Part shown: piece by piece, positions 17,639 to 26,893 of the stretch
Position numbering within the stretch: position 1 is the first letter of the stretch
Layout of the letters: every line of letters begins with the position of its first letter
NCBI GenBank assembly: GCA_020635995.1
Contig: JACJYS010000009.1
Location: forward strand, 30,057 to 94,056
Reading direction: 5' to 3'
DNA: 64,000 nt
Source of the DNA: Chitinophagales bacterium
GTDB lineage: Bacteria; Bacteroidota; Bacteroidia; Chitinophagales; UBA8649
Program-made: the position numbers and the translations under genes
Notes under the pieces: generated by a model
Seen by the model: only the letters and a program-made list of their open reading frames with translations
Told to the model about the DNA's origin: nothing
Databases searched by the model: none

Positions 17639-20600
17639 ATGAGAAAAATTTTACTGAGTGTTTTAGTGGTTGGTATTATAGCAGTAGCTACATTTTTTGT
17701 TTCAAATCATCTAAAAAATGGTGATGTTGCAAATAAAACTGTAGAGGTAACAAAGAAAAGCAATAAGCAACCAAAAGCCAAAAGAATTAAAGAAGCATTA
17801 GAATGGCGTTATGAGAAATTAGTTAATCCTGAAAAAGGTTATTTTGACCCACAAGATTTATACGCAGCGCATAGAAGAGCCGATTACTTAAAAAATGTAC
17901 ATGCTAAAAGTGGAGCATTAAATTTACAATGGAATTTAATAGGTCCTGACAACCAGGGCGGAAGAACAAGAGCCTTAATGTTTGATGCTAACGTTCCTAA
18001 TAAGCTATGGGCAGGTAGTGTAGGGGGCGGTTTATTTGTTTCAGAAAATGGAGGAAATTCATGGGAGAGAGTAGTAAGTTATAATGGTAATTTCCCTATA
18101 GCTTCTATAGCACAAGGTAGTGATGGAGCTATATATGTAGGAACAGGAGAGGGATTAGGGAATCCTTTATCTGGTGGTAGTTCAAGTTTTAATTCTCAAT
18201 CACCTGGAAATGGTATTTTTAAATCATCAGATGGGGGAGCTACTTGGCAACACTTAACAGCTACTAATGATGCTAATGATAACCAAGTTATTTCTGGTGG
18301 TTGTACATGGTGTGGAGTGAATGCCATATCTGTAAGTCCTATAAATAGTCAAGTTGTTTTAGCTGGTTCTGAGAACGGACTGCATATTTCATCAGATGGT
18401 GGTGCTACATTTACTGTTGCTTCAAGTCCTTTATCTGGTGGGCAAATACAAGCTATACAAATCACTAGTGATGGGCAGATAGCATTTGCCGTTAGAAATG
18501 GTGTACTTTATAGAAGTGTATCAGTAGTGGATAATTTTCAGTCAGGATGGACTATAGCACCTAATGTAGGAACGGGTACGAGAGCAGATATAGCTATTGC
18601 TCCTTCTAATGAAAATTATGTTTATGCTATAGTTTCACGATTTTATAGCCCTCAATATTGTATGGAAGGTATTTACCGTTCTACAGACGGAGGTGATAAT
18701 TGGACTAAAATAGTTCAAAGTGGAGCCCCTTCATTTAAAAATGATCCTTTCAATCAGCCTACTTCTCCCTATGGAACTTGTAGCGGACAAGGTTGGTACG
18801 ATATGACCATAGCAGTAAACCCTGCGGATGAAAATAAAATATACATAGGAGGAATAACACTTTATACTTGGGGAGAAGGTATTGGCTTTAGAAGAGCGGA
18901 TATTATAGATACAGAGGGAGGAACTCCTTTTGATAGTGATTATATACATGCTGATAAACATAAAATTATTTTTAACCCTCAAGATCCTACGGGAAATACT
19001 ATGTTAGTAGGTAGCGATGGCGGTGTTACACTTTGTAATAATGCATTAACAGGTTTTCCAGAAAACTTAAATTATATTCAAAAAAATAAAGGATATGCAA
19101 CCTTACAAGTTTATGGTATGGGTGCAGGAGCTTATGGAGAAGTATTATCTGGAAATCAAGATAATGGTTCACAATATATAGATGGTTTAGGTAGCTCCGT
19201 ACAAGCTGCTTCAGAAATATCTGGTGGAGATGGTGTGTATGCAGAAATTTCTAATTTTGATCCGGACGTTATGTTTGCAGGTGTTTATTTTGGGAGCATC
19301 AATCGTTCGGTAAATAGAGGTCTGTCAACAAACAGTTTCTTAGATAAGAATATAGATTTAGGAGCTTGTGGTAAAATTTCTTGTTCAAGTGGTCCAACTG
19401 CTTGTAATTCAGATTATACTAGATTTATTTATCCATTTTATTTATTAGAAAGCTCAAATGTAGCTAACCCAACCAATAGAGCTACTCTTATAGCAAGAAA
19501 CGATACTTTATTATTAGCTAATGGTTCTACGCAAATAATTAGAGATACTTTGTATCCTGATAGACAAGTTACAGTTACTACTACAGTTTCTGAAAGTGGT
19601 ACTACGGTAGATAGAGAGGTTATAACTAAAAGTGTATATGAAATAACCAGTTATATTTCTAGTGAAATAACTTTTGAAAGACCGTTAACTAGTACTGTTT
19701 ATCCCGGAGATACTTTATTATTCCCAGATCCGTATGATGCAAAGTATTTTGTAACTTCTACTTGTGGTTTGTGGATGTGTACAAATCCTCTTCAAAAAAA
19801 TCAAGAACCACATTTTTATAAAATATCAAGCTCTTCTTCAAGTATTAATAGTTTTGATGCTACTTCAGATGGAGATAAGTTATACTACGTAGTAGGAAGA
19901 AGTTTATATATAGTAGAAGGGTTAAACCAAGTAACAAAGCCGTTAGATTCTCTTGATAAATATATATTTAACAATGTAGATAGTACAGACCTACCTGGTT
20001 GTGCTAACTCATCATGTACTTCCGGATTATTAAATGTTAGAGGACCTATAAGTATTCCTATAGCAAATGGTACAGCACTGGAAGGCGTTAGTGTAGATAA
20101 AAATGATCCTAATACTGTTTTAGTTACAGCTAATGGTTTTAATAGCTCAGGAAAAGTATATAGAGTAGAAAATGCTTTATCAGGTTCTCCTACTATTACT
20201 GCATTACAACAGACAGATGCTACATTGCCTTATATGCCTGTTTATGATTGTGTAATAGATATAGATGATCCTGATAGATATATCTTGGCTACAGAATTAG
20301 GTATTTGGACTTCTAATGATGCAGGCTTAACTTGGAATGAAGAAAATAATGGTTTATTTGGTAGAATACCGGTTTATAGATTACGTCAAGAGTGGATGTA
20401 CGAAGAAAGTTGTCACGTATTATATGCAGGAACTCACGGAGGTGGTATGTTTAGATGTACTACTTTAACAAGTGGTGGATGCGATACTGAACCATATAAG
20501 TGGCCAGATGATGAAACGGGTATTGTAAATACGCCTTTAGCATTGACAAATGTTAATATTTATCCTAACCCTGTTATTGCTACTACAACTGTAGAGTTTG

Positions 20601-20800
20601 ATTTAAAGAAAAATGCAGATGTAAACTTAAGAGTATTTGATATGATGGGAAGAGTAGTTTATGCTCAGTCTTATGGCAAACTAAATTCTGGTGTACAAGA
20701 TAAACAAATTGATTTAAGCAATTTAACTACAGGAGTTTATTCAGTTACCATTAGCGTAGATGGCAAACTACAAGGAAATAAACAAATAGTTAAAAAATAG
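17639..20800 (+). CDS. T9SS type A secreted Asp-box (sortilin/VPS10-like) beta-propeller protein
   Basis: A 1053-residue exported protein. An N-terminal hydrophobic segment (1-22) acts as signal. Residues about 95-330 and again about 860-930 contain repeated Asp-box turns such as SENGGNSW, SSDGGATW, STDGGDNW and SNDAGLTW, which build beta-propellers of the sialidase/VPS10 type. Residues about 970-1053 (VNIYPNPVIATTTVEF.., ending QGNKQIVKK) are a T9SS type A sorting domain, removed during passage through the outer membrane. Cys-rich segments (CTWCG, CTSG) suggest disulphides. No catalytic residues recognised; adhesion or polymer binding is more likely than sialidase activity. A strong terminator follows at 20816. 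Confidence 0.88.
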   Translation: MRKILLSVLVVGIIAVATFFVSNHLKNGDVANKTVEVTKKSNKQPKAKRIKEALEWRYEKLVNPEKGYFDPQDLYAAHRRADYLKNVHAKSGALNLQWNLIGPDNQGGRTRALMFDANVPNKLWAGSVGGGLFVSENGGNSWERVVSYNGNFPIASIAQGSDGAIYVGTGEGLGNPLSGGSSSFNSQSPGNGIFKSSDGGATWQHLTATNDANDNQVISGGCTWCGVNAISVSPINSQVVLAGSENGLHISSDGGATFTVASSPLSGGQIQAIQITSDGQIAFAVRNGVLYRSVSVVDNFQSGWTIAPNVGTGTRADIAIAPSNENYVYAIVSRFYSPQYCMEGIYRSTDGGDNWTKIVQSGAPSFKNDPFNQPTSPYGTCSGQGWYDMTIAVNPADENKIYIGGITLYTWGEGIGFRRADIIDTEGGTPFDSDYIHADKHKIIFNPQDPTGNTMLVGSDGGVTLCNNALTGFPENLNYIQKNKGYATLQVYGMGAGAYGEVLSGNQDNGSQYIDGLGSSVQAASEISGGDGVYAEISNFDPDVMFAGVYFGSINRSVNRGLSTNSFLDKNIDLGACGKISCSSGPTACNSDYTRFIYPFYLLESSNVANPTNRATLIARNDTLLLANGSTQIIRDTLYPDRQVTVTTTVSESGTTVDREVITKSVYEITSYISSEITFERPLTSTVYPGDTLLFPDPYDAKYFVTSTCGLWMCTNPLQKNQEPHFYKISSSSSSINSFDATSDGDKLYYVVGRSLYIVEGLNQVTKPLDSLDKYIFNNVDSTDLPGCANSSCTSGLLNVRGPISIPIANGTALEGVSVDKNDPNTVLVTANGFNSSGKVYRVENALSGSPTITALQQTDATLPYMPVYDCVIDIDDPDRYILATELGIWTSNDAGLTWNEENNGLFGRIPVYRLRQEWMYEESCHVLYAGTHGGGMFRCTTLTSGGCDTEPYKWPDDETGIVNTPLALTNVNIYPNPVIATTTVEFDLKKNADVNLRVFDMMGRVVYAQSYGKLNSGVQDKQIDLSNLTTGVYSVTISVDGKLQGNKQIVKK

Positions 20801-20815
20801 TTTATTAATAATGCA

Positions 20816-20853
20816 ATTACAAACGCCACCTTATTTTTGGTGGCGTTTGTAAT
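20816..20853 (+). terminator. strong hairpin between the T9SS gene and the dar cluster
   Basis: A perfect 15-bp stem: arms 20816-20830 (..ACGCCACC) and 20839-20853 (GGTGGCGT..), with loop TTATTTTT. There is no long T-run after it, but its GC-rich core and position 16 bp after a stop codon make a terminator likely. It separates the dar cluster from the preceding gene. Confidence 0.75.
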
Positions 20854-20878
20854 TTATATTTAACCCTAACCTTATAAA

Positions 20879-21775
20879 ATGAAAAAAGTATTAGTAATTT
20901 ATTATACTCAAAGTGGTCAGCTTAAAGAAATAATAGATAATGTTACTAAACCACTATTAGATAACAGTATTGACCTTACTTTTTTTAAAATTGAAATGGA
21001 AAAACCTTTTCCATTTCCGTGGACGAGCAAAAGCTTTTTTAATGCCTTCCCAAAAACTTTTTTGCAGATACCACAAAAAATTAAACCTATTCCCAATGAA
21101 ATACTAAATCAAGATTATGATTTAATTATTTTGGCTTACCAAGTTTGGTATTTAACACCTTCTATTCCAATAAATTCTCTTCTTAAAAACGAAGAAGCCA
21201 AGCAATTATTTAATGGGAAAAAAGTACTAACGCTTTCGGGAAGTAGAAATATGTGGGCAAGAGCTCAAGAAAAAATTCATGCCATTTTATCGGATTATAA
21301 AGCAGAAATAGTAGGCAATATAGCTTTAACAGATAGAAATATTAATCATGTTAGCGTTTTAACTATTTTGCATTGGATGTTTACAGGAGAGAAAACTCGC
21401 TATCTTGGTTTTTTTCCAAAGCCGGGAGTACAACAAGACGATATAGACACTTCGGTAAAATTTGGAGATATTATACTTCCATATATCCAAAAATCGGACT
21501 ACCAAAATATGCAGAAAGAACTTACCAAAGCAGGTGCTGTTAATATTAACCATTTCTTAATCTTTACAGATGTTAGAGCCAATAAATTGTTCAGTTTATG
21601 GGCTAACTGGATTTATGGAAATCCTAAAAGACCATTTTTACTCCGTTTATTTTCCATATATTTGTGGATTGGAATTTGGGTGTTAATGCCTATCGCTTTT
21701 TTGCTTTATGCACTAACATACCCACTATTTTTTTTGAAGAGAAAGAAAGAGTTAAACTACTACCAATCCATATAA
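20879..21775 (+). CDS. darA: dialkylresorcinol biosynthesis protein DarA-like (flavodoxin-fold aromatase)
   Basis: 298 residues. The N-terminus MKKVLVIYYTQSGQLKEI has the phosphate-binding loop of a flavodoxin-like FMN domain, and FPFPWTSKSFFNAFPKTFLQ is characteristic of DarA homologues in flexirubin clusters. In the published dialkylresorcinol pathway DarB makes a cyclohexanedione from two acyl thioesters and DarA oxidises (aromatises) it to the resorcinol. A hydrophobic C-terminal stretch (about 255-288) suggests membrane attachment. It is the first gene of a seven-gene run with overlaps; darB starts 1 bp after its stop codon. Family assignment is from recognised sequence; the biochemical role is transferred. 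Confidence 0.85.
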   Translation: MKKVLVIYYTQSGQLKEIIDNVTKPLLDNSIDLTFFKIEMEKPFPFPWTSKSFFNAFPKTFLQIPQKIKPIPNEILNQDYDLIILAYQVWYLTPSIPINSLLKNEEAKQLFNGKKVLTLSGSRNMWARAQEKIHAILSDYKAEIVGNIALTDRNINHVSVLTILHWMFTGEKTRYLGFFPKPGVQQDDIDTSVKFGDIILPYIQKSDYQNMQKELTKAGAVNINHFLIFTDVRANKLFSLWANWIYGNPKRPFLLRLFSIYLWIGIWVLMPIAFLLYALTYPLFFLKRKKELNYYQSI

Positions 21776-21776
21776 G

Positions 21777-22913
21777 ATGAACAAAGTTTACATAGTAAAA
21801 AGTAGTAAATTTTTGCCTAATGAGCCTGTTAGTAATGATGAAATGGAAAGTTATTTGGGTAAAATTAATGATACAAATTCAAGAGCCAGAGCTGTTGTTT
21901 TGCGTAATAATGGTATTAAAACAAGATACTATGCTTTAGATAAAAATGGAAATCAAACCCATACAAATGCCCAATTAACCGCTGAAGCGATAAAATTGTT
22001 ATTTGAACAGAATTTTACAGATAAAGATTTGGAGCTACTTTCTTGTGGCACTACAACTCCCGATGTGCTTTTACCTTCTCATGCAGCCATGGTGCATGGT
22101 TTATTAAAAAATAGGTCGGTAGAGTTAAACTCTTCAGCAGGGATATGCAATGCCGGTATGAATGCTTTAAAATATGGCTATATGTCTATTATGTGTGGCA
22201 ATACTACTAATGCCGTTTGCACAGGCTCCGAACGTTTATCTCCGTGGATGCTGTCAAGCAAATTTGAAGGAGAAGTAGCAAGTTTAAAATCCTTAAAAGA
22301 AGAACCCATTATTGCCTTTAAAAAAGAATTTTTACGCTGGATGTTGTCAGACGGAGCAGGAGCAGTTTTGTTAAAAAATAAGCCTAATACAGAAGGTGTT
22401 TCTTTAGAAATAAAATGGATAGATTATTACTCTTATGCTTTTGAATTAGAAACCTGTATGTATGCCGGTGGCGATAAAATGGAGAATGGAGAAATAAAAT
22501 CTTGGTTAGATTATGAGCCAAAAGATATGAGAAACAAATCTTTAATGTCTTTTAAGCAAGATATAAAACTTTTAGATGAATATATTTTGAGCAAAGGCAT
22601 AGAAAGTTTGGAGCAAACTGTGGCTAAACGCAATTTTAAAGTTGATGAAATAGATTATTTTCTGCCTCATGTTTCTTCCAACTTTTTTGTAGAAGGTTTG
22701 TACAACTCATTAAAAGATGCCGGATATGAAATTCCTAAAGAAAAATGGTTTATGAATTTGAGCAAAGTGGGCAATGTAGGAGCAGCATCTATTTATTTAA
22801 TGATAGAAGAATTAATGAATTTGGGGCAACTTAAAAAGGGACAAAAAATAATGCTTTCAGTGCCTGAAAGTGGTCGTTTTTCATATACCATAGCTTTATT
22901 AGAAGTAGTGTAA
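21777..22913 (+). CDS. darB: DarB-like ketosynthase III (dialkylresorcinol-forming)
   Basis: 378 residues of the KAS III (thiolase-fold) family. The expected catalytic triad can be placed: Cys124 in SSAGICNAG, His298 in LPHVSSNFF and Asn333 in VGNVGAAS. The N-terminal MNKVYIVKSSKFLPNEPVSN and the block NNGIKTRYYALDKNGN are typical of DarB rather than FabH. DarB condenses a beta-ketoacyl thioester with a second acyl thioester and cyclises the product. Its stop codon overlaps the next start by one base. Adjacency to darA makes the assignment firm; the acyl chain substrates are unknown. Confidence 0.9.
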   Translation: MNKVYIVKSSKFLPNEPVSNDEMESYLGKINDTNSRARAVVLRNNGIKTRYYALDKNGNQTHTNAQLTAEAIKLLFEQNFTDKDLELLSCGTTTPDVLLPSHAAMVHGLLKNRSVELNSSAGICNAGMNALKYGYMSIMCGNTTNAVCTGSERLSPWMLSSKFEGEVASLKSLKEEPIIAFKKEFLRWMLSDGAGAVLLKNKPNTEGVSLEIKWIDYYSYAFELETCMYAGGDKMENGEIKSWLDYEPKDMRNKSLMSFKQDIKLLDEYILSKGIESLEQTVAKRNFKVDEIDYFLPHVSSNFFVEGLYNSLKDAGYEIPKEKWFMNLSKVGNVGAASIYLMIEELMNLGQLKKGQKIMLSVPESGRFSYTIALLEVV

Positions 22914-23377
22914 TGCCTATAAATCCTAAAGATATAATCATCAGCAAGTTTTTGCCACATAAGCCACCTATGCTTATGGTAGATAGATTATTAGAACTAA
23001 GCCACCAGCATGTTAAAACGGAATATCTTATTGCAGAACCCAATTGTTTAATTGAAAACAAAGTTTTAACAGAGTTTGGTTTAATAGAACACGCTGCTCA
23101 AACTTGCTCTTCTGTAGTGGGGCAATCATTTTTTATAGACGAAAAAGGCGAAGAAATTAATTATGAAAGGACAGTAATAGGCTTTATTAATTCTATTAAA
23201 AATTTAACTTTGTACAGTTTGCCTCAGGTAAATCAAACTTTAGTTTCTACGGCAAACCTTGTTTCTAAGGTAGAAACCGATAGTTTTGTAATTTGCACTA
23301 TGAAAAGTGAAACATTTTGTAATGAAAAATTGTTGTTAGAAGCAGATTTTAATTTAATAATTACTGAAAGACCATGA
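22913..23377 (+). CDS. FabZ/FabA-like hotdog-fold 3-hydroxyacyl-ACP dehydratase
   Basis: A 154-residue hotdog protein. KFLPHKPPMLMVDRLLELS matches the FabZ N-terminal motif with its catalytic His, and the central helix EFGLIEHAAQTCSSVVG carries the acidic and amide residues expected there. The usual FPGxPxxPGV block before the helix is missing, as in specialised dehydratases of aryl polyene and flexirubin clusters. It probably dehydrates a 3-hydroxyacyl-ACP intermediate while one resorcinol alkyl or polyene chain is made. It overlaps darB by 1 bp and the next gene by 4 bp (ATGA). Confidence 0.8.
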   Translation: MPINPKDIIISKFLPHKPPMLMVDRLLELSHQHVKTEYLIAEPNCLIENKVLTEFGLIEHAAQTCSSVVGQSFFIDEKGEEINYERTVIGFINSIKNLTLYSLPQVNQTLVSTANLVSKVETDSFVICTMKSETFCNEKLLLEADFNLIITERP

Positions 23378-23769
23378 AAAATAAGGAAATACCGCAAGAT
23401 GGGGGTTTTTTAGAAAAAGTGAACATAAAAGAATTGTATTATGCTGTAGATGATGAAGGTAAATATACTACAGGCATCAGTACAGGCTGGAGCGTTAAAA
23501 CAGAAGCGCTAAACGAATGCCTTGAATTTGGCGAAGATAGAATTGCAGCAGCAAAAGAATTAGTAATTAAGGGCAGCAAAAGTCCTATAGTATATTATAT
23601 GGAAAAATCAAGAATGGACTGGGCTACTTTAGCCGATTATGTAGGTATAAATTCTGTTATTGTTCGCTTGCATCAATATCCTTTTATTTTTAATAAACTA
23701 TCACAAAACACATTGGTGAAATACGCAAAAGCTTTTAACATTTCATTGCAAGAATTAAAAAGTATATAA
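23374..23769 (+). CDS. conserved small protein of dar/flexirubin clusters with HTH-like C-terminus
   Basis: 131 residues, no signal peptide, no named family recalled. The C-terminal ~55 residues (WATLADYVGINSVIVRLHQY followed by PFIFNKLSQNTLVKYAKAFN, then ISLQELKSI) have the helix spacing of an XRE/lambda-repressor-like helix-turn-helix. The N-terminal half is acidic and unassigned, with a segment KYTTGISTGWSVKTEALNEC. It is translationally coupled on both sides (4 bp and 1 bp overlaps), so it belongs to the cluster's function; a local regulator or a small scaffold for the enzymes are both possible. Confidence 0.65.
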   Translation: MKNKEIPQDGGFLEKVNIKELYYAVDDEGKYTTGISTGWSVKTEALNECLEFGEDRIAAAKELVIKGSKSPIVYYMEKSRMDWATLADYVGINSVIVRLHQYPFIFNKLSQNTLVKYAKAFNISLQELKSI

Positions 23770-24776
23770 TGTCAAAAAAGTTTGAGCATCATCAATCAGC
23801 ACACTGCGAAAATGGCGTAGCCTCTAATTTATTGGCATTTAATGACTTACATTTAAGCGAACCTATGATTTTTGGTATCGGTTCGGGAATTTTGTTTTTT
23901 TATATGCCTTTACTTAGGGTCTATCATGCTCCGGGCTTTAGTTTCAGACCTACACCGGGAGCTATTTTTAATAGAGTGGCTAATAAGTTAGGGATAAAAA
24001 TTAAGCGTCAAAAATTTAAAAATCCTCAAAAAGCACAAGAAGCTTTAGACCAAAATTTGGCTAAAAATATTCCCACAGGTTTACAAATAGGCGTTTATAA
24101 TTTAAGTTATTTTCCTGATGAATACCGTTTTCATTTTAATGCACATAATATTGTAGTTTTTGGCAAAGAAGGCGATAGATATTTAATAAGCGACCCCGTA
24201 ATGTTGCAGACCACCAGTTTATCTGTAGCAGAATTAGAAAAAGTGAGATTTTCAAAAGGAATATTAGCACCTCACGGGCACATGTATTATCCCACCTATG
24301 TTCCTAAAAATATAGATTTAGAAAAAGCCATAATAAAAGGTATTAAATTAACTTGCTTTACTATGTTGGCACCTTTGTCTTTTGTGGGAGTAAAAGCAAT
24401 AAGACGAGTGGCTAAAAATATAGTGATTTGGCATAAAAAGAAAGGAGCAAAAATTACCAATCATTATTTGGCACAACTGGTAAGAATGCAAGAGGAAATA
24501 GGTACAGGCGGTGGCGGATTTAGATATGTTTATGCTGCGTTTTTGCAAGAAGCTTCCGACATATTGAAGAATAAAGAGCTTTTTGAAATGTCTAAAGAAA
24601 TGACGGCAATAGGCGATTTATGGCGAGATTTCGCAGTAGAAATAGCAAGAGTTTATAAAAATAGGTCAAACACCAGCAATGTGTATCAAGTACTTTCCGA
24701 TAAAATGATGCATATTTATGAGAGAGAAAATGCTTTTTTTAGAAAGCTGAAAAGGGTAATTAAAAAAAATGGATAA
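23769..24776 (+). CDS. BtrH-like N-terminal domain protein (putative acyltransferase)
   Basis: 335 residues. The start HHQSAHCENGVASNLLAF, with Cys13, matches the BtrH N-terminal domain, whose founding member moves an acyl group from an acyl carrier protein onto a butirosin precursor. The middle has FRFHFNAHNIVVFG-type strands with conserved His (it reads YRFHFNAHNIVVFGKEGDRY), consistent with a papain-like Cys-His fold; the C-terminal ~130 residues are helical and basic. In a dialkylresorcinol setting an attractive inference is ester formation between the resorcinol hydroxyl and a polyene acid, as in flexirubin. Overlaps the preceding gene by 1 bp and the ABC ATPase gene by 8 bp. Confidence 0.78.
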   Translation: MSKKFEHHQSAHCENGVASNLLAFNDLHLSEPMIFGIGSGILFFYMPLLRVYHAPGFSFRPTPGAIFNRVANKLGIKIKRQKFKNPQKAQEALDQNLAKNIPTGLQIGVYNLSYFPDEYRFHFNAHNIVVFGKEGDRYLISDPVMLQTTSLSVAELEKVRFSKGILAPHGHMYYPTYVPKNIDLEKAIIKGIKLTCFTMLAPLSFVGVKAIRRVAKNIVIWHKKKGAKITNHYLAQLVRMQEEIGTGGGGFRYVYAAFLQEASDILKNKELFEMSKEMTAIGDLWRDFAVEIARVYKNRSNTSNVYQVLSDKMMHIYERENAFFRKLKRVIKKNG

Positions 24777-25521
24777 GGCAATAATCCAAATTAACAGTTT
24801 GTACAAAAAGTATAAAAGTGCAGATGATTTTGCTCTTAAAGATTTTTCATTATTAGTAAATAAAGGAGAAAAATTAGGTTTAATAGGACCAAACGGAGCA
24901 GGAAAAACAACACTGCTTTCTATTCTTTTTGGGTTGATAAAAGCTACTTCCGGGAGTTTTTCAATTAATAATTTAAGCTATACAAATCATAAAAAAAGTA
25001 TAAAATCTATAATTGGAGTAGTGCCACAGGAGTACGCTTTGTATCCCGAACTTACAGCTTATGAAAATTTATTGTTTTTTGGTAGTATGTATGGCTTAAA
25101 AGGCAATGAATTGCGAGAAAAAATAAACAAATATTTAAAGTATTTAGAAATAGATTATGCTGCTCATAAATTAATAAACACTTTTTCCGGAGGCATGAAA
25201 AGACGAATTAATTTAATAGCCGGAGTGTTGCACAATCCTAAAATATTGTTTTTAGACGAGCCAACAGTAGGTGTGGATGTTCATTCTAAACAGTTGATTA
25301 TTAAATTCTTAAATGAATTAAACCTAAATGATACAACTATAGTTTATACTTCTCATCATTTATTAGAAGCACAAGAATTTTGTAATAGAATAGCTTTTAT
25401 CAACCAAGGTCAGCTGTTAGCTGTAGATACACCTAAAAATCTTATAGCTTTAACGGATAATGCCCAAAATATGGAAGATGTTTTTATTTCTTTAAGTACA
25501 AAGCAGGTAGCCAATGCATAA
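24769..25521 (+). CDS. ABC transporter ATP-binding protein of the dar cluster
   Basis: A 250-residue cytoplasmic ATPase with intact Walker A GPNGAGKTT, Q-loop (VVPQEYALYPELTAYENL), signature FSGGMKRR, Walker B ILFLDEP and switch histidine (YTSHHLLEA). The SGGMKRR form is typical of drug and antibiotic exporters of the DrrA/ABC-2 class. It overlaps both neighbours by 8 bp and pairs with the permease gene that follows. Probable role: moving the dialkylresorcinol/flexirubin product or a lipid intermediate out of the cytoplasmic leaflet. Confidence 0.9.
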   Translation: MDKAIIQINSLYKKYKSADDFALKDFSLLVNKGEKLGLIGPNGAGKTTLLSILFGLIKATSGSFSINNLSYTNHKKSIKSIIGVVPQEYALYPELTAYENLLFFGSMYGLKGNELREKINKYLKYLEIDYAAHKLINTFSGGMKRRINLIAGVLHNPKILFLDEPTVGVDVHSKQLIIKFLNELNLNDTTIVYTSHHLLEAQEFCNRIAFINQGQLLAVDTPKNLIALTDNAQNMEDVFISLSTKQVANA

Positions 25522-26788
25522 GCTTTTAATGAGCATATATAAAGAGTTTTTGCTACTTAAAAGAGATTTTGGTGGGTTAATTATTTTGTTTGTTATGCCA
25601 TTAATTTTGGTAATAACCATAACCCTAATACAAGACAGTACATTTAAGCAAAAAGAAGATAAAAAGATAAGTGTTTTAATGGTAGATTTAGATAAAAGTA
25701 CTTTATCTAAAAGAATAATACAAAACATAAAAGAGGATAAAGCATTTGAAATAATAGATACTCTAAATCAAAAAAATATTACTGAAAAAGAGGCTAAAAA
25801 TTTAGTATATAAGGGAAAATATCCTTTGGCAATAGTAATTCCTAAAGATGTTTCTAATGATTTGCAACGCAAAGTAAATCAGAATGTTATGAGTATAATG
25901 AGTAAAATGGGAATGTATGAAAAAAATGAATTAGACACTACAGTAATTATTTCTAAAGAGATAAAAATTTATTTTGATCCGGCTACTAAAAATGCATTAA
26001 AAAGTGGTTTGATTAATGCTATTGACATGATGATTTCTAAAATAGAAAAACAAGAAATTTACACATCAATACAAAATGAGTTGGGGGAGAAGGACATACA
26101 AAATTTTGGCGAAGATGATTTTATTAGATTTAAAGAAGTTAGTTTTGAAAATGAACTACAAATAGCTCCCAATGCCGTGCAGCACAACGTACCGGCTTGG
26201 ACACTTTTTGCTATATTTTTTATAGTTATTCCTTTGTCTATTAATATTGTAAAAGAGAAAAAACAAGGCACAAAAGTGCGGTTGTTTACCAGTCCTGTTT
26301 CTTATTTTGTTATTATTATGGGCAAAACCATTACATATTTGATAATATGTTTATTGCAGTTTTTTATTATGATATTGGTAGGTAAATATTTTTTCCCTTA
26401 TATAGGTTTATACGCTTTAAATGTAGAGGGAAAAATGGGATTAATGACTTTAATTGCTCTTTTTGCAGGTTTGGCGGCAGTGGGATATAGTGTGCTGGTA
26501 GGTACTATTTTTAGAACGCAAGAGCAATCTGCACCATTTGGGGCAACTTCAGTTATTATTTTGGCGGCTATAGGCGGTATATGGATGCCTATATTTATGA
26601 TGCCAAAGTTTATGCAGTTTTTTGCACGCCTATCGCCTATGCATTGGGGCATAGAAGCTTTTTATAATGTGCTTTTAAGAAATGGAAATTTAGTTGCTAT
26701 TTTACCTCAATTATTGTATTTCTTTATCTTTTTTGTAGCCACTGTGGGTACATCTATACTTGTAGATAAATATAAAAGAAGTATGTAA
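25514..26788 (+). CDS. ABC-2 type permease of the dar cluster
   Basis: A 424-residue inner-membrane permease: N-terminal helix (about 20-38), large extracytoplasmic domain (about 40-225), then five to six helices. ABC-2 hallmarks are NIVKEKKQGTKVRLFTSPVS after the second helix and LSPMHWGIEAFYNVLLRNGN near the C-terminus. It overlaps the ATPase gene by 8 bp. It is the last recognisable gene of the cluster in this window. In other genomes flexirubin clusters usually continue with ketosynthases, acyltransferases and exporters, but here the next 2.4 kb is decayed mobile DNA. Confidence 0.9.
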   Translation: MHKLLMSIYKEFLLLKRDFGGLIILFVMPLILVITITLIQDSTFKQKEDKKISVLMVDLDKSTLSKRIIQNIKEDKAFEIIDTLNQKNITEKEAKNLVYKGKYPLAIVIPKDVSNDLQRKVNQNVMSIMSKMGMYEKNELDTTVIISKEIKIYFDPATKNALKSGLINAIDMMISKIEKQEIYTSIQNELGEKDIQNFGEDDFIRFKEVSFENELQIAPNAVQHNVPAWTLFAIFFIVIPLSINIVKEKKQGTKVRLFTSPVSYFVIIMGKTITYLIICLLQFFIMILVGKYFFPYIGLYALNVEGKMGLMTLIALFAGLAAVGYSVLVGTIFRTQEQSAPFGATSVIILAAIGGIWMPIFMMPKFMQFFARLSPMHWGIEAFYNVLLRNGNLVAILPQLLYFFIFFVATVGTSILVDKYKRSM

Positions 26789-26893
26789 GTTTTCGCTGAA
26801 CGCTTATACAATGCTCTGCTGGCTTTTTTCAATTTGATCAGTTAGTACGGGGGAAACCTTACTCTTTTGCAAGTTTTGGCTGGTGTGTTGGCT

